DNA of 64,000 bases from Trichostrongylus colubriformis (GCA_963978905.1 OZ022256.1:9531501-9595500), one strand, 5' to 3'; positions 1-13,240 are shown, counted from the first letter of the stretch. The notes: a model not told the origin generated them from the letters alone. Made by a program: numbers and translations.

Positions 1-2089
1 ATGCAAACAACATCCTCGACCCACACGTTTGGAACTGAACGCTGCGATCCTTGTGTCATAAGCTTTTGATTCTGCTTTTTTGAACTTTTGATTCTAGGTA
101 TTTTTAAGCTAATGAGTTTGCAAGCTCTACGCTCCATTTCGTCCCTTTTAATTAGCACTAGGGCCGTCTTTATAGTCATCGTCATTGGCGCATTGGCGCG
201 TAAGCGCTCCAGCGTCTATGCAGTCGCTGAGACCGCGCGCGCCGCCAAGCACGGCGTGCCATTGTGATCAATATGTAACATGTGCTCATTTGCCGATGCG
301 CCGACGCGCCCAAAACGTCGAGAGGGCGTGGCCAGCCAATCGATGAGTATTTTGAGTACATACATTCGCCGATGCTCCAGTAACGTTAACCATGAACACG
401 GCTTGAAGGGAAACCAAACCCTCCTCTAATGAAAAAAGAAGAAGAATGAAAAGAAAGGAAAAAGGCATTAATATGCGGATGGACAGGCTGGTCTCCATAC
501 TGTTCAACGATGAAGGGGGAGCAGCTGTTATTCCGATCGAAAACAAAACAGTGACCACCCTGATAAGATTGCTGTCACGCGTAGAAATTCAGTATATGAA
601 AGGGAGAGGGTTGACACTTAGTACAGTTCTAATCGCTCCATTGCCCTCGTTCCCGTGTGACATTATTTACCCGCTCCGGCAAGGCTGGGTAATCTGCTGG
701 TTACAGGGATGTTTAATAAAGGCTAAATCGTTGACCTCGCATGGGACTCCAGCCTATGTGATGTTCCACTACTGTGAGACTGCATTCATTGGCATCTTGT
801 AATTTGTTCTCTCGAAAAATATGGTATCCGTGACAAAAAGCAGATAACAGTCTCTTTACGGGAATTTTGGTGTGAGCCTACAAGCCTGAAATCATTGTGA
901 CGGTTGTAAAACTGGACTTCACAAGAAAACAAGCGCAGGCGGCAATGGGGTCTGCCGCGTTAAAAAACGGGCTCAGTCAATTCATCAATAGTGAGAAAAG
1001 TTTGAAATCCTTACCGACGACGCCTATTGCCCTCATGAAACCAACACCATGACTTCAGTAGTACTTCAGGCAACCGTTCGGATTCGATCTGACAGGTATT
1101 TCTGGCGAATAGCATTCAAACTATCTAATTTTCATTTTTCAATCTCATTAAAAACATTCGAACATAGAAAGATCCGCAAACTGGTCGACACTCACTTTCA
1201 ACTGATTGCACGACACTTCCGAAATCATGGCAGTTAAATCTGTCCTGACATGTCGGCCTTTTATCCTCAATAGCACCGGGAGGAGCAATTTGGCCTACGG
1301 TGAACCTACCGTGACGCTTGTAGTTCGTTAGGTTGCAGACACTGCGCAAGCGACACTTTGCCAAGACGTCGAGTTTGGATTCAATGGATTTTTTTATCAC
1401 GGCCATATTTTTCTGACCCTTTCGCTTACTCTACCATTCATCCTTTCACCAGATAGCTGCTGAACTTTCAGGAACTGACGTCGGCGCCTTGAGCATCACT
1501 GCTTCTTTCCTGAGACATACTGACTGCTCCCTATCCTTCAGCTAGACAGGAGCCCTCTGCTGTCCTCCTTCTTAACTTCTGAGTGCCCATCCCAACAATG
1601 CCATTTCAGCTGAGGGTTGATGTTTTCAGCGATTATCCAGCATGGGTCAGTGTGCATTGTCAAGAACGTTATGGGCCTTACTACCGACCGGTATGCTTTG
1701 CTCTGAGCTTTTCCAAACAGCGTCAAACGCGAAGAATCCGGTGGACTCCTTTCATTTCATTTGGGGTAATTTGTGCTTCACAACCTGGGTCGCGGTATTT
1801 TCAGCTGTATCACAATAGCGTCATCCGCATCATGATTTTTAAGACACCGTTTGGGGTATATTTGGCAGGTTGCGGTATAATCACTAAATATGAAAGTCGG
1901 GGTGATCAGTTCTGCAATAGTGGAGAAGGTACGGGATAAAGCAGTCGAAACTTGCAGAAACTAAAAACTCTTCCTCTCTCTTCTTCCCTTTCGCCTTCTC
2001 TGCATCGCTGGTCGGTGGGGGCAGATGCAGACAGGCGAGAGGCTAAGTCAGTGAGCCGCGAACCTTGGCTCGCCTTCGCAGCAACACTC
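1..2089. other. No recognisable gene; GC-rich patch at 180-330
   Basis: The only notable part is 180-330, with repeated GGCGCATTGGCGCG-like words similar to the interior of the MITE at 32304-32694. The two 118-codon frames (446-802 and 1583-1939) match nothing and lack exon borders. The rest looks like neutral intergenic DNA. Confidence 0.5.
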
Positions 2090-2357
2090 CGACTGGTACC
2101 GGGTGTGTACCCTTACTTCAGGATGCCGCACGACGACGAGCGGCGTGCGACACAGTGTGTGCGAGCTATGCGCGTCGCGGTAGTTGGGTCTCAGAACGAT
2201 TACAAAGTAATGCTAAGGGTGCATACGCAGTTGACTTCTAATCGCTTTGGTACCCAACAACATGGCGCCTTTAGCTCGTCCGCATCGCTTCGCTTAAGAC
2301 ATGTCGCAGTGCGGCATCCTGAAATAAGGGTAACACCCACTGGTACCAGGCAGCGTG
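2090..2357. mobile_element. Short TIR element, family E
   Basis: 268 bp with 40-bp inverted ends: GACTGGTACCGGGTGTGTAC and CAGGATGCCGCAC at the left, GTGCGGCATCCTG and ACACCCACTGGTACCAG at the right. The GC-rich interior (GCGAGCTATGCGCG, GTAGTTGGGTCTCAGAACGA) recurs at 13065-13240 and 63030-63130. The 140-codon frame across it is not a gene. Confidence 0.85.
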
Positions 2358-4175
2358 ACTGGCAGCGCGATTAGTATCCCAACGATCCCAGAATCTCAAA
2401 GGAAGTTTCTGTAATAGAATGTTCGTTCACCAAGAATGTGCCTTCTCAGTACTCTTTTCTCTTCTTACGCTTGCCTTTAAAGACACCAGAAGGAGGTAAT
2501 TTTGGCTTACGGTAGAACAGACGTAGTGTGGACAAGTTCAAGTGGCCGCCATTGCACAAACTCCCCAATTTGACGCCGTAGCATGGTGCCAAGAGAAGAT
2601 GTTTCTTTTACAAATTTGCTTTTTCCTTTTACTTTTTCCTTTATTCTTTCTTACACTGTTTCTAGATGTACTTACATGAATGCTAATGTAGTTGGGAATG
2701 GCCACTCCACTGCGCTGGGAGTCAGGTGCTACAACTAATGTTGGACCGCGGCCCGTCTGCTACAGCGGGCAACTCGGGAAGTCAGTGCGATGGTGCGAAT
2801 GAGGCGCGAATACACACCGCAGCGATGCACTTTTGAATTCGGGTTTTTTCACCGATTATCGCTTCTAACCTTCTGCGTTCGTTACAAAATGCTCATTTCT
2901 TTGTATTTTTCTCTTATTTCGGACCCCTTCCGGTTCCTTTAAGCTTCTACCCGCTCCCCCTAGTGAGAAGCTCCATGCACCCGTTTCTTCCCACAGCCGG
3001 CTGGTGATCAACGGGAGAAGGGAATATCACGCTCGGAGTACTTTAGAAATGAACGGCTTCTAACACAAAAATCTTCTTCGTGTATACTGCATTTAAAATC
3101 GTAGTGGCGTTTAAAAAGCATAACCCCATAATATGTTTACGGGGGCCAGCCGAAACCTTTCACTCATCAAATGTGCTGGAAGAATGGGACGTTTGAAGAT
3201 GGGAAAATATTTCAGATTTGAACTGTGCGTGCGGAATGGGCACCAGTATCACAATACCTTCACCTGCGTCTTTCTCCAATAAACAAATGAATATTTGCTC
3301 AGGAATCAGCGTTGCATAGGCTTATACCAACGTTATCGGTGTGAAAATTGCTTCGTAATCAGAGCATCATGAAGAGTTGCTCCCAAATAAACTGCATACT
3401 TCTCCAAAAACGCGACCAGAAGACCCTAAAAACAACATTAACCTTACGCTTGGAATCTGCCAACCCTAGCCTTTAATTGGTTATCGAGAACCTTTCCGTG
3501 CTCCTCTCATCCATAGTACGATTAATGCAGGTAAGCAGATGTAGAAATCTGGGCTTTTAGAGAAAAGATGATGTCACTCGACTGACTTCGGAAGAATGAA
3601 GTGCATAATGTTAGGAGCCTGAGCTTGGAATCCATTACCACAAAATGATTTTTACTGTTTTTCCCTATTTTTCCCTATTTCTCCATTCCTTTTTCAATAT
3701 TCCTAGCCCTATTTTCGAACTCGCCCTACATCTTCTTGAAAATCAGTCTTGAGTGTTTGGAAGGCGTAGCTAAATACATAAAAGCATCGCCTCCATCGTT
3801 ACTAAGCAACAAGCAAGCAACAACATTACCAGATTGACAAACTAAGTTAACATGATCACAAACTGCTCTCGATGATACATGAGTGATTTTGAAATGATAA
3901 TAGAAATATTGATAGAAAAGAAGAGGCGTGGTTGCCACGATAATATTAGTCATCCGTAGTCATCTCTCGGAGACTTCCTTAAGTGGTCGGAATGGCTCTG
4001 CTCCTTTGTGCTCCAAAGCGCTATCCTTAAAAAGTACTAGTGTTAAAGAATTCCGGCGGTGGTTTTGTGCAAGATGAGATTGCAGATCACTTCTCAGAGG
4101 AAGATTGCGAATTTCGGACCCTCTTCCATAATGGAGTCTTTCCTCGGTCATGAGGCTGACCCTGGCAGCAGACTT
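2358..4175. other. Unassigned intergenic DNA
   Basis: No coding region, RNA gene or clear repeat seen. A TTTTTCCCTATTTTTCCC-type run lies near 3660-3690. Confidence 0.5.
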
Positions 4176-4678
4176 TTAAAGGCACATTCCAGGATTATCA
4201 GGATATCACATCTCCTGCCGTGGATGGATAGTTCGACCCAAGCCACGTAGGCTGTACCTTTACCGAGTCCTGGGTGTCAGTTCCTGGAGCGTGCAGATCC
4301 AAAGAATCTAGCGCAACAGCTCGGCCCCGCCACCCCAGCCGGGGGTCTGCCTTTACTTTTCGACTCTTATCTTTGACATAGGTAGACCAGCTACTAGCCA
4401 AGATCTTGAAATTGGCAGTAAACCAATCGTCTCGTGAAGTAAACCCACTACTGAGTGACCTGACCCCACACCAAGCACCGGAACTCCTGCGGCATACCCC
4501 GGCTGGGGTGGGCGGGGCCGAGCTTTTGTGCTAGATTCTTTGGCTCTGCACACTCCAGAAACTGACATCCACGCCTCGGTAAAGGTACAGCCCACGTAGC
4601 TTGGGTCGAACTATCCATCCACGGCATGAGATGTGATATCCCAGTAATCCTGGAATGTGCCTTTAAATTAGTTCTTGT
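4176..4678. mobile_element. Palindromic TIR element, family D, full copy
   Basis: About 500 bp with inverted arms of about 170-180 bp: TTTAAAGGCACATTCCAGGA at the left, TCCTGGAATGTGCCTTTAAA at the right. The arms also carry GTGGATGGATAGTTCGAC and GGCTGTACCTTTACCGAG. The middle (4375-4500) holds CCAAGATCTTGAAAT and AGTAAACCCACTACTG. The overlapping frames here are palindrome artefacts. Confidence 0.9.
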
Positions 4679-5544
4679 CACCCTATAATTTTTAATATAG
4701 CTATGAGTTATATTGGTTCGTTGAGGAAATGCAACGTATTTTCACGGGCATGGCGCATAAGGAGCTGATACGGCGTCGCGAATTGGCGAGCGGCATTCCC
4801 ACGATGTACGCGATGAGGAACTGAAGCCGACAAGGCGCAGTGCAGCACTGCATCTGCTTGTCTTGAGCCATGCAGCACATTCACAAAATAAGGATCATGG
4901 CTGGTATAGACTTTACGAAGCCTTTGCCTTTTCATGACGATTGCTTCGGTCTCTGCAAGTGGGAAAACTTATAGATGATTTTCTGTTTCCGAACCCATAT
5001 TGAAGATCTTCTTGCAACTATCCCTTCTCCTGATTACCTCAGAACCCGACTCGAAGATGCTGCTCTTAAAAAGGCAACTGACTCTGAAAGTAGTCAATGA
5101 GCAACTAGTAATTGACCCAAATATTCCACTTTTAAGAGCGCCTCGCTCTTCTTCTCGCTAGAGTTAATCGCAGGGTTCGCAACACTTGTCGTACGTTGCA
5201 ATGTGTTCCTATCTAAGGCATGCACTAACATGGCCTCGATATCGGTGAGGTCCTTCTTGATGACACTTATTCATCTCTTATCTGGGACTCCCCGTGGTCG
5301 CCTACTCGAGGTTTCGAACTATAGAATCCTTTTCATTCTGAGTCCGCTGGTCTTCTAAGCGCGTGCCTGCGTGCCAGTACCAGCATAACCGCTGCTCCCT
5401 CACCTTTAGCTGGACGGCAGTCGTCTGCATGACCGCTTTTACGCCCTCCTGACTGTGTCGAGCCGTGTGCAGCCACATGCCCATCTAAACGCTCTCCTTT
5501 CTGCGAAGTGCAACTGCCTTTCGTGGTTCTTTGTTAGCCACGTT

Positions 5545-5706
5545 CATAGGTTCATACTTTGCGGTGCCGGCGGCAGGGCCTGGTCGCGTGCCTTTGCTCC
5601 ACCCATGCCACCCTGCCTCGTTGTCGTTGTCTCTGCATCTCCCCGCACCACTCTGCCTGTGAATGCAGCTACACCCTACCGGTGCTGAGCATAAACGCGG
5701 TCCAGT
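5545..5706 (-). mobile_element. Family F short element, copy 2, inverted
   Basis: The reverse complement of 37766-37942 is recognisable: GGTTCATACTTTGCGGTGCC at one end, CATAAACGCGGTCC at the other, and GCCACCCTGCCTCGTTGTCG inside. Confidence 0.72.
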
Positions 5707-6647
5707 GGGCTAACACTCGCTCCCGTACAGCATTGCGGACCTTACCACTGATCAGTACACCTTTCCCTCAAGGGTCCTAGAGCACTGTCGATCGCAGAGG
5801 ATTCCAGAATTCGTTTACTAGAGACTTCACTGACTGATCCACAGGACCTTCAGCAGCTAGACGTTTCCCAGGTGGCTGAATTCCTCGACCCGTTCTATGT
5901 TTTCGCCGTGACAATCCTCGTTATTTGGATCATGTCTAAAAGCCCAGAAATCATTTCAAATTATCACTTCAGCTGCCATCCGGCTGCACTGATAACTTGC
6001 TTGTTTTCTAAGACATTGCTCGAATTCCATGATTATCTTGAATATGCAACATTGCAGACCACTCACCCCTATATTCATGTTTCCATGATTATTGAAGTGG
6101 GTTACTTGCAGACATTCCGTTAATCTTGCGGAATTTGGCAATGAATGCGTTGTGCCACTTCTTTATTTGCTTTATTTTTAGCACTATCGAGATTCACCTC
6201 TACATAAAGTAATATGCAAGGCATATGATGTTACTCTATGAATAGAGTGAATATAAATAAAGTATATGTGTATGCATATACATAGTATTATAATATGCAA
6301 GACACTGATACCGAAGGACATTCTAGCTTTCTGGGAAGCACTACATATGTAAGTTGGGTGGCAGACCTTCTGACCGAGCTCATATCGCATTTGAGCGCAC
6401 AAGGTGCTGCGTATGACTGACGCACGTCACAGATCTGAATGGCTGCGATCGATATGTCAGAGATAGGGCGCTGAGAGCCTTGTCCGCCATAGGAGACTCC
6501 GTGGTCACAGACCACAATTCCTTCACTTGATCTTAATGGTTTTCCTCCTCTGTCGCGCTAGCTATTACTTTGAACTTTTTTACTTAACACATGAGAAAGC
6601 AATTGTGCCTGTCGAGACTTCTTTGTTAAGTTACTAGTTTTCACAGT

Positions 6648-6900
6648 AACGGATCGTTCACAGCAATTTGTGTTTTTTCGTTACCCATACATATATGTTG
6701 TATTTGCTCACTGCAGATCGCATGCATAGTTTCATGCGAAGAAACAAGAAACCGCCTAAGATACGGCTTTTCAAAGTAAAGCCCGGCGATGTAGGGCCTT
6801 ACTGTCCGTGGACGCGAGTCCACTAAAGCAAAGCGGTGACGGCTACGTGGTCAGAGACGCGGAGGGGAAATCAAACTATCACCGGGCGCGCACTTCAAAC
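6648..6900. mobile_element. MITE family A, left half only
   Basis: Starts with an arm matching the left arm of 33359-33760 (CATACATATATG, GTATTTGCTCACTG, CGCATGCATAGTTTCATGCG), then GC-rich core sequence. The right arm is missing. Confidence 0.6.
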
Positions 6901-7544
6901 TGCGCTCTTCGACGACTGTCCAAATATTGCTCGGCGGATATTGTTACTCTTCCAGTTTTGTTTTCAGTTTCTGCAATGGAGCAAGGGGTATTTCTTGGTT
7001 TCTGTTCACGCACTGTATCTAGTAGAAAGAACGAGAGAAATTAGAATCAAGGGTTTACGTGGGCAGCTCCGTTAAGTTCAATGCATTTGGAAGTTCGCAT
7101 GCTGCCGGGTCTCATCAACCTCCTTCATTGGATCTCGGAAATGACCCTGTAGATATTTATCTTCAATGTGAATTCGTAACAGTCAGTCTCACTCTATAAA
7201 ATGAACCCATAGAGGCATTTCTCAATGTCCTGTCATATCCACGAGACGACGCCTGCTAGCACTAATGGCGATATAAGCGGTAAAGGGTCGTTTTTAGAGA
7301 ACGGCCACTCATTTCAATTCCACATAATTATTTATAGCCAATATACAAAACGAGAGCATGCTGCATCAGTGGAATGGCCATTATTCTCGTGCATTTTCTG
7401 CAGCACTCTATTCATCCACTTTTGGCGCTCTGCAAAGCTAGCTGAAAGAATGCCAATAAGTCGTTAACTATGTAGCACGCAAAAAATGTGAAGAACTTAT
7501 ACCAAGAAAGAGTGCGGAAGTGGATGTACTCTACTAGATACAGT

Positions 7545-7935
7545 AAATGAATATAAACACGAGAAGGACCGAGAAATTCTTTTTATACCGAAGCAGAAAT
7601 CGAAAAACTGGAAGAAGAGCAGCTCGTTCGAATGCCCGCCCCTTTTTTCGCCCACGCATCTGGAGAGCCTTCACCGGCCACAGTGCAATTCAAATTTTCG
7701 CGCTTAATGTTGATTTTTTTCGCTCTGCGTACATGACAACGTGAGTATCATCTCTTTGTTCCTCTGCTCTATAGCGCTCAAACCAACTCGAATGCCCACC
7801 CCGTCGTCCGTCACTTTGGGGGGCTCTAACTAATTGGATTCTGGTCTATGCGCGTAAAACTTTGCATGCGGCCCTCAGTAAGTAAATATTATATAAATGT
7901 GTGGTTAACAAAAGAACTTTTATTTTCGTGGACGA
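7545..7935. mobile_element. MITE family A, diverged copy
   Basis: The right half carries AAACTTTGCATGCGGCCC and the arm out to CGTGGACGACG. The left half shares AACACGAGA, GACCGAGAAATTC and AAGCAGAAATCGAAAAA with the copy at 16080. The core again contains two GCCC-rich segments. Confidence 0.7.
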
Positions 7936-8565
7936 CGAGGTCTTACACCTTATTTTAGGAGAGTACGGTCTAGGTTCCATCTAAAGGGCACCGTTAGCTT
8001 GCACTCATCGCATCGTACGCCACACACGGCCAAGCGCATTCCCTTCAATTGTCCCACGCTCAAGCTGGAGCATTTGGAGATGAGGATTCCATTCGCTTAG
8101 TGTGTGAGCACCAGGTCATAACGGTGTGCCGTAATGATGACTGATCCATTCATCAAGCTCAGGGCATGAAAATATGAACGAATATTCTCTTCACTGTCGC
8201 TTAGTATTGCTCATTGTTACAACTGACTTTTATCCATTGTTTTAAGTCTTTTTTGTACTTTTCAGTGTAGTACATGACCTGATTTGAATATGGCACCGTG
8301 ATGTATGAAGACGCATTCCATGTGTAGAGCCTGGAAGGCAGATCATCTTTGTCACTATCAACGGATGCGCTTCTTTGCACCGTATCTAGGTGGGTCGAGG
8401 AGACCTGAAAGAGGGTCGTATTTGGGGAAAGTGACGTTTTGAGATATTCAGCAGCGATGAGGAATCTGTGAAAAATAATTGATAATCACGCTGAGTGCAG
8501 GGTATGAAGTGGCCCATCACGTGATAATCAGATTAGTGGCTTGCTTTCTGGGGCGAGTTGATTTT

Positions 8566-8870
8566 TGAATAACTGCCTAAGCTGCACTATGTAGCAGGTG
8601 CACAGTACATAGTGTGCAGGCATGAACACGACCAAGCCACGCCCACCCAATTGAATGTCACGTGGCCTAAGACAAACTTCAGTCTCAGAAGAGAACTTCA
8701 GAATTTCCAATGTGTAAGCTGCCTTCATCATCGAAATGGCTGTTTGATCGAACAAATTTCCTCTTCCATGTGATCGTCACACTGGGCTTGGCTTGGCTGT
8801 GTTCAAACAGGCATAACACTGTGTGGGTGCACCGTGCAGCCGCAACAAGCCTGAGCAGTTATCCAAGGAC
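8566..8870. mobile_element. Foldback element, about 300 bp
   Basis: Imperfect inverted arms of about 100 bp: TAACTGCCTAAGCTGCAC and AGGCATGAACACGACCAAGC at the left, GCTTGGCTGTGTTCAAACAG and CCTGAGCAGTTATCCA at the right. Family not identified. Confidence 0.7.
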
Positions 8871-10109
8871 CTACTGGCCCATGAAGGAGGCCACTCATCT
8901 GGTACGTGGTGTGCTTTTAATGCTCCAACTGACACCTTTTCGGGACGGCTGCGACTTCTGACATTGTTGCGTTTATAGGAAGCGTTGACCGCGCGGTAGG
9001 GATAAGATGGCATTTCTGAAAAATCGCAATTGCACCATGATCACTATGACTAACACTCTTAACGCTTTGAGTGTTTTGATCACTTTTGACGGCGTGTTAG
9101 GGGAACGGCCATTGGATGTGAGGATGATTCCACCCATCCTAACGATAATGCTACCCGTAAATATTTACTAAAACACCTCACGCACTTTTCGAAGGTTTCC
9201 AATGATTAAAGTTACTGTGGTACTAATAATGACGTTTTTCAGCCTTGAGAAGCATTTTCAAACCGCTTAAATAAAGGCATCGACACCTACGAGTTTTTTT
9301 ATCGCACTAATATACGATATAGCACTTATTTTTTCTTGTACTTTGGTGGATGTGACCAGTGGGTAGGGCGGGATTTGTGAAATAAAGAGAGTACATGGCC
9401 CATCTTGCCTCGCCTTCGAGAAGGTAATCAAAACTGATACAGACCAGGTTTAGTAGAGTGATTCAACCATTTCTACACACCGTTTCTTCTATATGCAATA
9501 CTTTACCATGACAGCTGACTTTTTTATTTTTATGGCTGCTTGTCTTTTTTCTCTGATGATAAGCACGCCGTTCCGACAGATACTCCCCTTTTTAATGCGA
9601 TTCTTGCCTATTCTCGTCCTCTTTTTCCTCAGTTGAAAGAAAAGCAGTCATAACTCAAATCAATCGAAGTACCCCAAAACACCGCCAGTTTCAACAAAAA
9701 CCAGCCCTGGTTCTCAGAACGTGTCACATTACTGGAGTCGAACAATAGGAATGGGACACTGAATGCTGTAATTCATCCGCACGTCAAGGACATGTCTGCC
9801 ATGTGCAATGTCGTGACCAAAGGTTTTTGAGTGACGCAAATCTTTTGTCGAACCTTTGTGCGCCTCATCTGAGTAGCTCGTCCTTGAATGCTAAACCACA
9901 AAGGATTTTGCGACCGATGATTTCGAGCTATTCTGTCAACATCTTTCAAACGCCATCTTCGACTTCTGCACAAGTTTTTTTAACGCTGAACAATGACAGT
10001 GATTTTTTTTTCAAATTTTGATAGCTGATTTTCACCGCAGCCAGCTATGCGGAAGTTGATTTGGTTGCGGTTGTGAGCAAAAGCTTTGGTCTCGAATGGG
10101 TGAAAGGGG
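8871..10109. other. Unassigned intergenic DNA
   Basis: Frames here are short and unrelated to known proteins. T-rich tracts occur at 9520-9620. Confidence 0.45.
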
Positions 10110-10181
10110 TTTTGGTAGAGTCGTGGATTAGCACCTATGCCAGAAAAGCATGGAGTGCGGGTTCGAGTGCTGCCGAAACCA
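10110..10181 (+). repeat. tRNA-like sequence, decayed
   Basis: Closing stem GGTTTTGG / CCGAAACC, D-arm-like GTGGATTAGCACC, an anticodon stem CTATGC / GCATGG around a seven-base loop, and a T-arm B box GGGTTCGAGTGC. The loop would give GAA (Phe) but has A instead of the invariant U before the anticodon, and the D and T stems pair poorly. Most likely a tRNA pseudogene or SINE head. Confidence 0.5.
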
Positions 10182-10232
10182 AAAATTTAGCCCATAACTC
10201 AGCAACCCAATAATGAGAATGCTATTGAAATT

Positions 10233-10446
10233 CAGTGCCATCCCTATGAAGGGGGGAGGGGCATCCCACTGTGGACATTATTTTGACCTAGGCCTAGAGA
10301 GGAAAAGGAATTCCTTCTTTCCTCCTATAGAGCTTAGGCAAAAATGTACGCCTAAATATGCAGATTGACCCCCTCAAAGATTCCTCCAAGATGCTTAGAT
10401 AAGCAACTTTCTATAAGATGCCCCCCCCCTCATTGCTTTGGCACCG
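10233..10446. mobile_element. MITE family B, copy 1
   Basis: About 215 bp; starts near GTGCCATCCCTATGAAGG and ends CATTGCTTTGGCACCGA, an imperfect short terminal inverted repeat. The interior shared with the other copies includes CCTAGGCCTAGAGAGG, GCTTAGGCAAAAAT and AATATGCAGATTGA, ending in a C-run. Confidence 0.8.
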
Positions 10447-11594
10447 AAATTCTTTCATTTTATTAATTTTACTCATTTGGGGCTACTGTAGCTGAGCCGC
10501 AGACGCAAAACCTCTCCGGCACAGCTACAACCTGACACATTACATTTGTAGAAGACCTGAATATCATCTGTAGCATCAGTGCTTCATCAATACTCTCAAT
10601 ATTCACACAAGCTCAGGTATGGGTCGAGGAATCCTCAAAGTGGGAATCGTATTTTTGGTGGGTAAGTGGTTGGGAAGGGGCTCGTATTTCGAAAATTCCC
10701 TTGAGGAAATCTCGACACTCGCATTTTTGAGGAAATTTCTGGCCTCATGAAACAATCTCGTCGACAGTCATCTTTTGAATTAGGTAATAAACCGTGATTA
10801 TCGATTGACCCCTTCTCTTTCACGGAGACACCTTGAGTATAGGAGCGGGGATTCACCAGTCTCAAAAATTCTCCTTGGCACCACGCTGGATCCGATTTCG
10901 GAATCGAATTTGGTTTGTCACATGTCAAATTGGTATGTCACAGCGATGTAGGTCTGCTCGCATATCAGTGTTGAGATGATTGCAGCAACAGTAGAATGCC
11001 TAGAGTCATATTTATGTTCAATCAGCAGATTCTGACGAGGTATCTCCATCCCTAAATTCAAGGATACATTTCACGGTATCACTAAACTCCATAGCTGCCT
11101 TCTACACGAGCCGGATCTTGAGCTTCTTCCACGTGAACATGATGTGTCGCCTCAACTCGGCAAATCCTCGAACTCATCGATCTCGTTGCTTTCAACCTTG
11201 CTAGGGTCTGTTCACCCTGGGTACCTGAGATGATTCATGCTTTGGGTGGTATTCTTGAACATTTCGTTTCTGCGGGTTCTCAACGTCCATCGTACTCAAG
11301 AACCTGAGCGTGCCATTACTATTGCAACACCTCCGGAGGCGGTTTTGAAGCAGGAAAAATGACACTTCGGATCTTAGCAAGTTGTACGAGCAGCGAAAGC
11401 TCTGTGACCTCCACGAATATAAGGGTCAGTTCTTAGGAAGCTTTAAGCGAGTAAACCACCACGAAAATTGGCTCTGCTGTTTAAGTAAGACTCTGATGCC
11501 GTAGATGTTCTGAAGCCCGACTGCGCCCGCTGATGCTCCATATTTTCATGATGGTGAAGGTTGTGAGCCAAGGCTAGCTACTGCTTATAAATGA

Positions 11595-11698
11595 GCAGAG
11601 ACGGCGCAGGCAACGAGACGGGATGGCACAGGCGGGAACACATAGACAAGCAGCCACGCTCTGTCGCCGCACCGCAGAGTATGAACGCGGCCTAATCG
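11595..11698 (+). mobile_element. Family F partial copy
   Basis: The right two thirds only: GCAACGAGACGGGATGGCAC, CAAGCAGCCACGCTCTGTCG and GCAGAGTATGAACGCGGCCT. Confidence 0.7.
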
Positions 11699-11900
11699 GA
11701 TGATAGAGATAGAAAGGTTAGAAGCACTGACCCGTCCCGCTTTTCATCGGGAGAATCAATAGTAATATCAGCCTCGAAGCTCTTCATCGACTAACATTGA
11801 TATTAATGTAAATTTCATGTATTTTCATATATTAGGGTCGCAGGCGGGAGCGATTTGAGAGTGTAGCAAAAAATACGTGCATTCAACAGTCAAATGACAA

Positions 11901-12722
11901 TTAGGCAACAACGTATTGACCATCGTTATCGGCAACTCTCTGACACTTTATAGGAAAATCGTTGATTCCCCTCTCCCTGAACTCTGGGTTCTGAGAGTCG
12001 AAGAAGTCAGCGATCGCCTTCGCAAGCAAGTAATAATCAACGAATTTTCTCTCGGCCAGGAAGGATTCGAGAGGATGGGTAAGGTGATAGCCAGAAGGGG
12101 CAATGTCTGGAGAGTATGACGGGTGGGGCAGCACACTCCAGCTGGGCTCGTGTAGCTTGGCCTGGGTACTTTTCGTGAAATGGGAGCGAGATGGGAGCGG
12201 GCGTCGTCATGAAGAAGGGTGACCGCGGACCTTTTCCGGCACTTTTCTCGAACAGCGACGGCGAGCTGCTGGAGCTGGTGAGTGCATACGGCAGCGGTGA
12301 CTGTTTAGCCTTGTAGCAGCACCTCGCGGAAAAGCATTCCTTCCGCGTCCCAGAACCAGCACAGTCCCAAGCGTGGTTTGTCTTTCATGTCAATCTCGCC
12401 GTTGGTGAAGCTGATGAACCAGCGGCGCACGGTCACGTAGCTCACACATCCCTTGCCCAATGCAGCGCTGATGGAGTGGCAAGCTTCCGTTTTTGGTGCC
12501 GCAAGACCGCTCATAATAGATGACACCGCGAGTTGGGTGGGTATCGACAACGGGCATTGTAGCTATCTCCACGGGATCTGCTGGGTCAATATATATTTTC
12601 CTAGAAAGCATAGGGAACGTTCTACCATATTCCTGAACCGCCTGGACCTGCCTCGAAGTGAACAAGAGTTACTGATTTTTTTTTTTGGAAAAATACTACA
12701 AGACTTTTGGGACGGTCTAATA
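11901..12722 (-). pseudogene. Mariner transposase pseudogene, internally deleted
   Basis: On the minus strand the fragments run in mariner order: TRGVIYYERSCGTKN, ISAALGKGCVSYVTVRRWF and DMKDKPRLG (DNA-binding part), then directly LCWFWDAEGMLF, LLHDDARSHLAP (second catalytic Asp block) and PSYSPDIAPSGYHLTHP with AERKFVDYYLL. The stretch of about 100 residues with the first catalytic Asp is deleted between KPRLG and LCWFWD. Several frameshifts separate the pieces. A mariner-like terminal repeat, TTAGACCGTCCCAAAAGTCT on the minus strand, lies near 12700-12722. The other terminal repeat was not found. Dead element. Confidence 0.88.
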
Positions 12723-13064
12723 CATAGAGCGAATGCTGAACCAGCTGTTGCTCAAATTTCTCCACAAAAGTGCAGTCCATGCCTCTTGATAAGTACCAAA
12801 CAGTATATTGATGTAATTTTTTGTACCAGCATAGTCGTTTGCCATTAGAGCTTGTCACTTAATACAAGAACCAGTTCTTTCAATAGTGCTGCGCGCTTCC
12901 TTTCTGGAACGGAACTTTAATTTCTGAGTGCTTTTCTCGTTTTCCCCTTCGATGTTCTCTTGGCGCTATTCTCTTTTTCCCTTTCCCATTCGACCCAACG
13001 CTGAAGGTTTTATAGGAACTGACTTGGAGCTATGACCTAAGCTACACAATTATACGACTGTCGC

Positions 13065-13240
13065 GTGTATGTACCCTTACGACAGGATTTCGTTGGTCGA
13101 CGTAACGTGTGCCACACGATGCGTGCGAGCTGATGGCACCGTTGTAGTTGGGTCCTGAAGCGATTAAATGACAAATGCACATGCGGCCCTTACCACTTCC
13201 GTGTAATCACTTTGGCCTCAACTACAGTGACCAGGGCACT
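13065..13240 (+). repeat. Family E, degenerate copy
   Basis: Shares ATGTACCCTTACGACAGGAT, GCGTGCGAGCTGATGGC and GTAGTTGGGTCCTGAAGCGA with 2090-2357. The inverted ends are worn away. Confidence 0.6.

Noticed and set aside
1952..2374. 140-codon frame (+)
   Set aside because: It coincides with the 268-bp terminal-inverted-repeat element 2090-2357 and its composition is that of the repeat.
10110..10181. Functional tRNA-Phe (GAA)
   Set aside because: The invariant U before the anticodon is A, and the D and T stems do not pair well.
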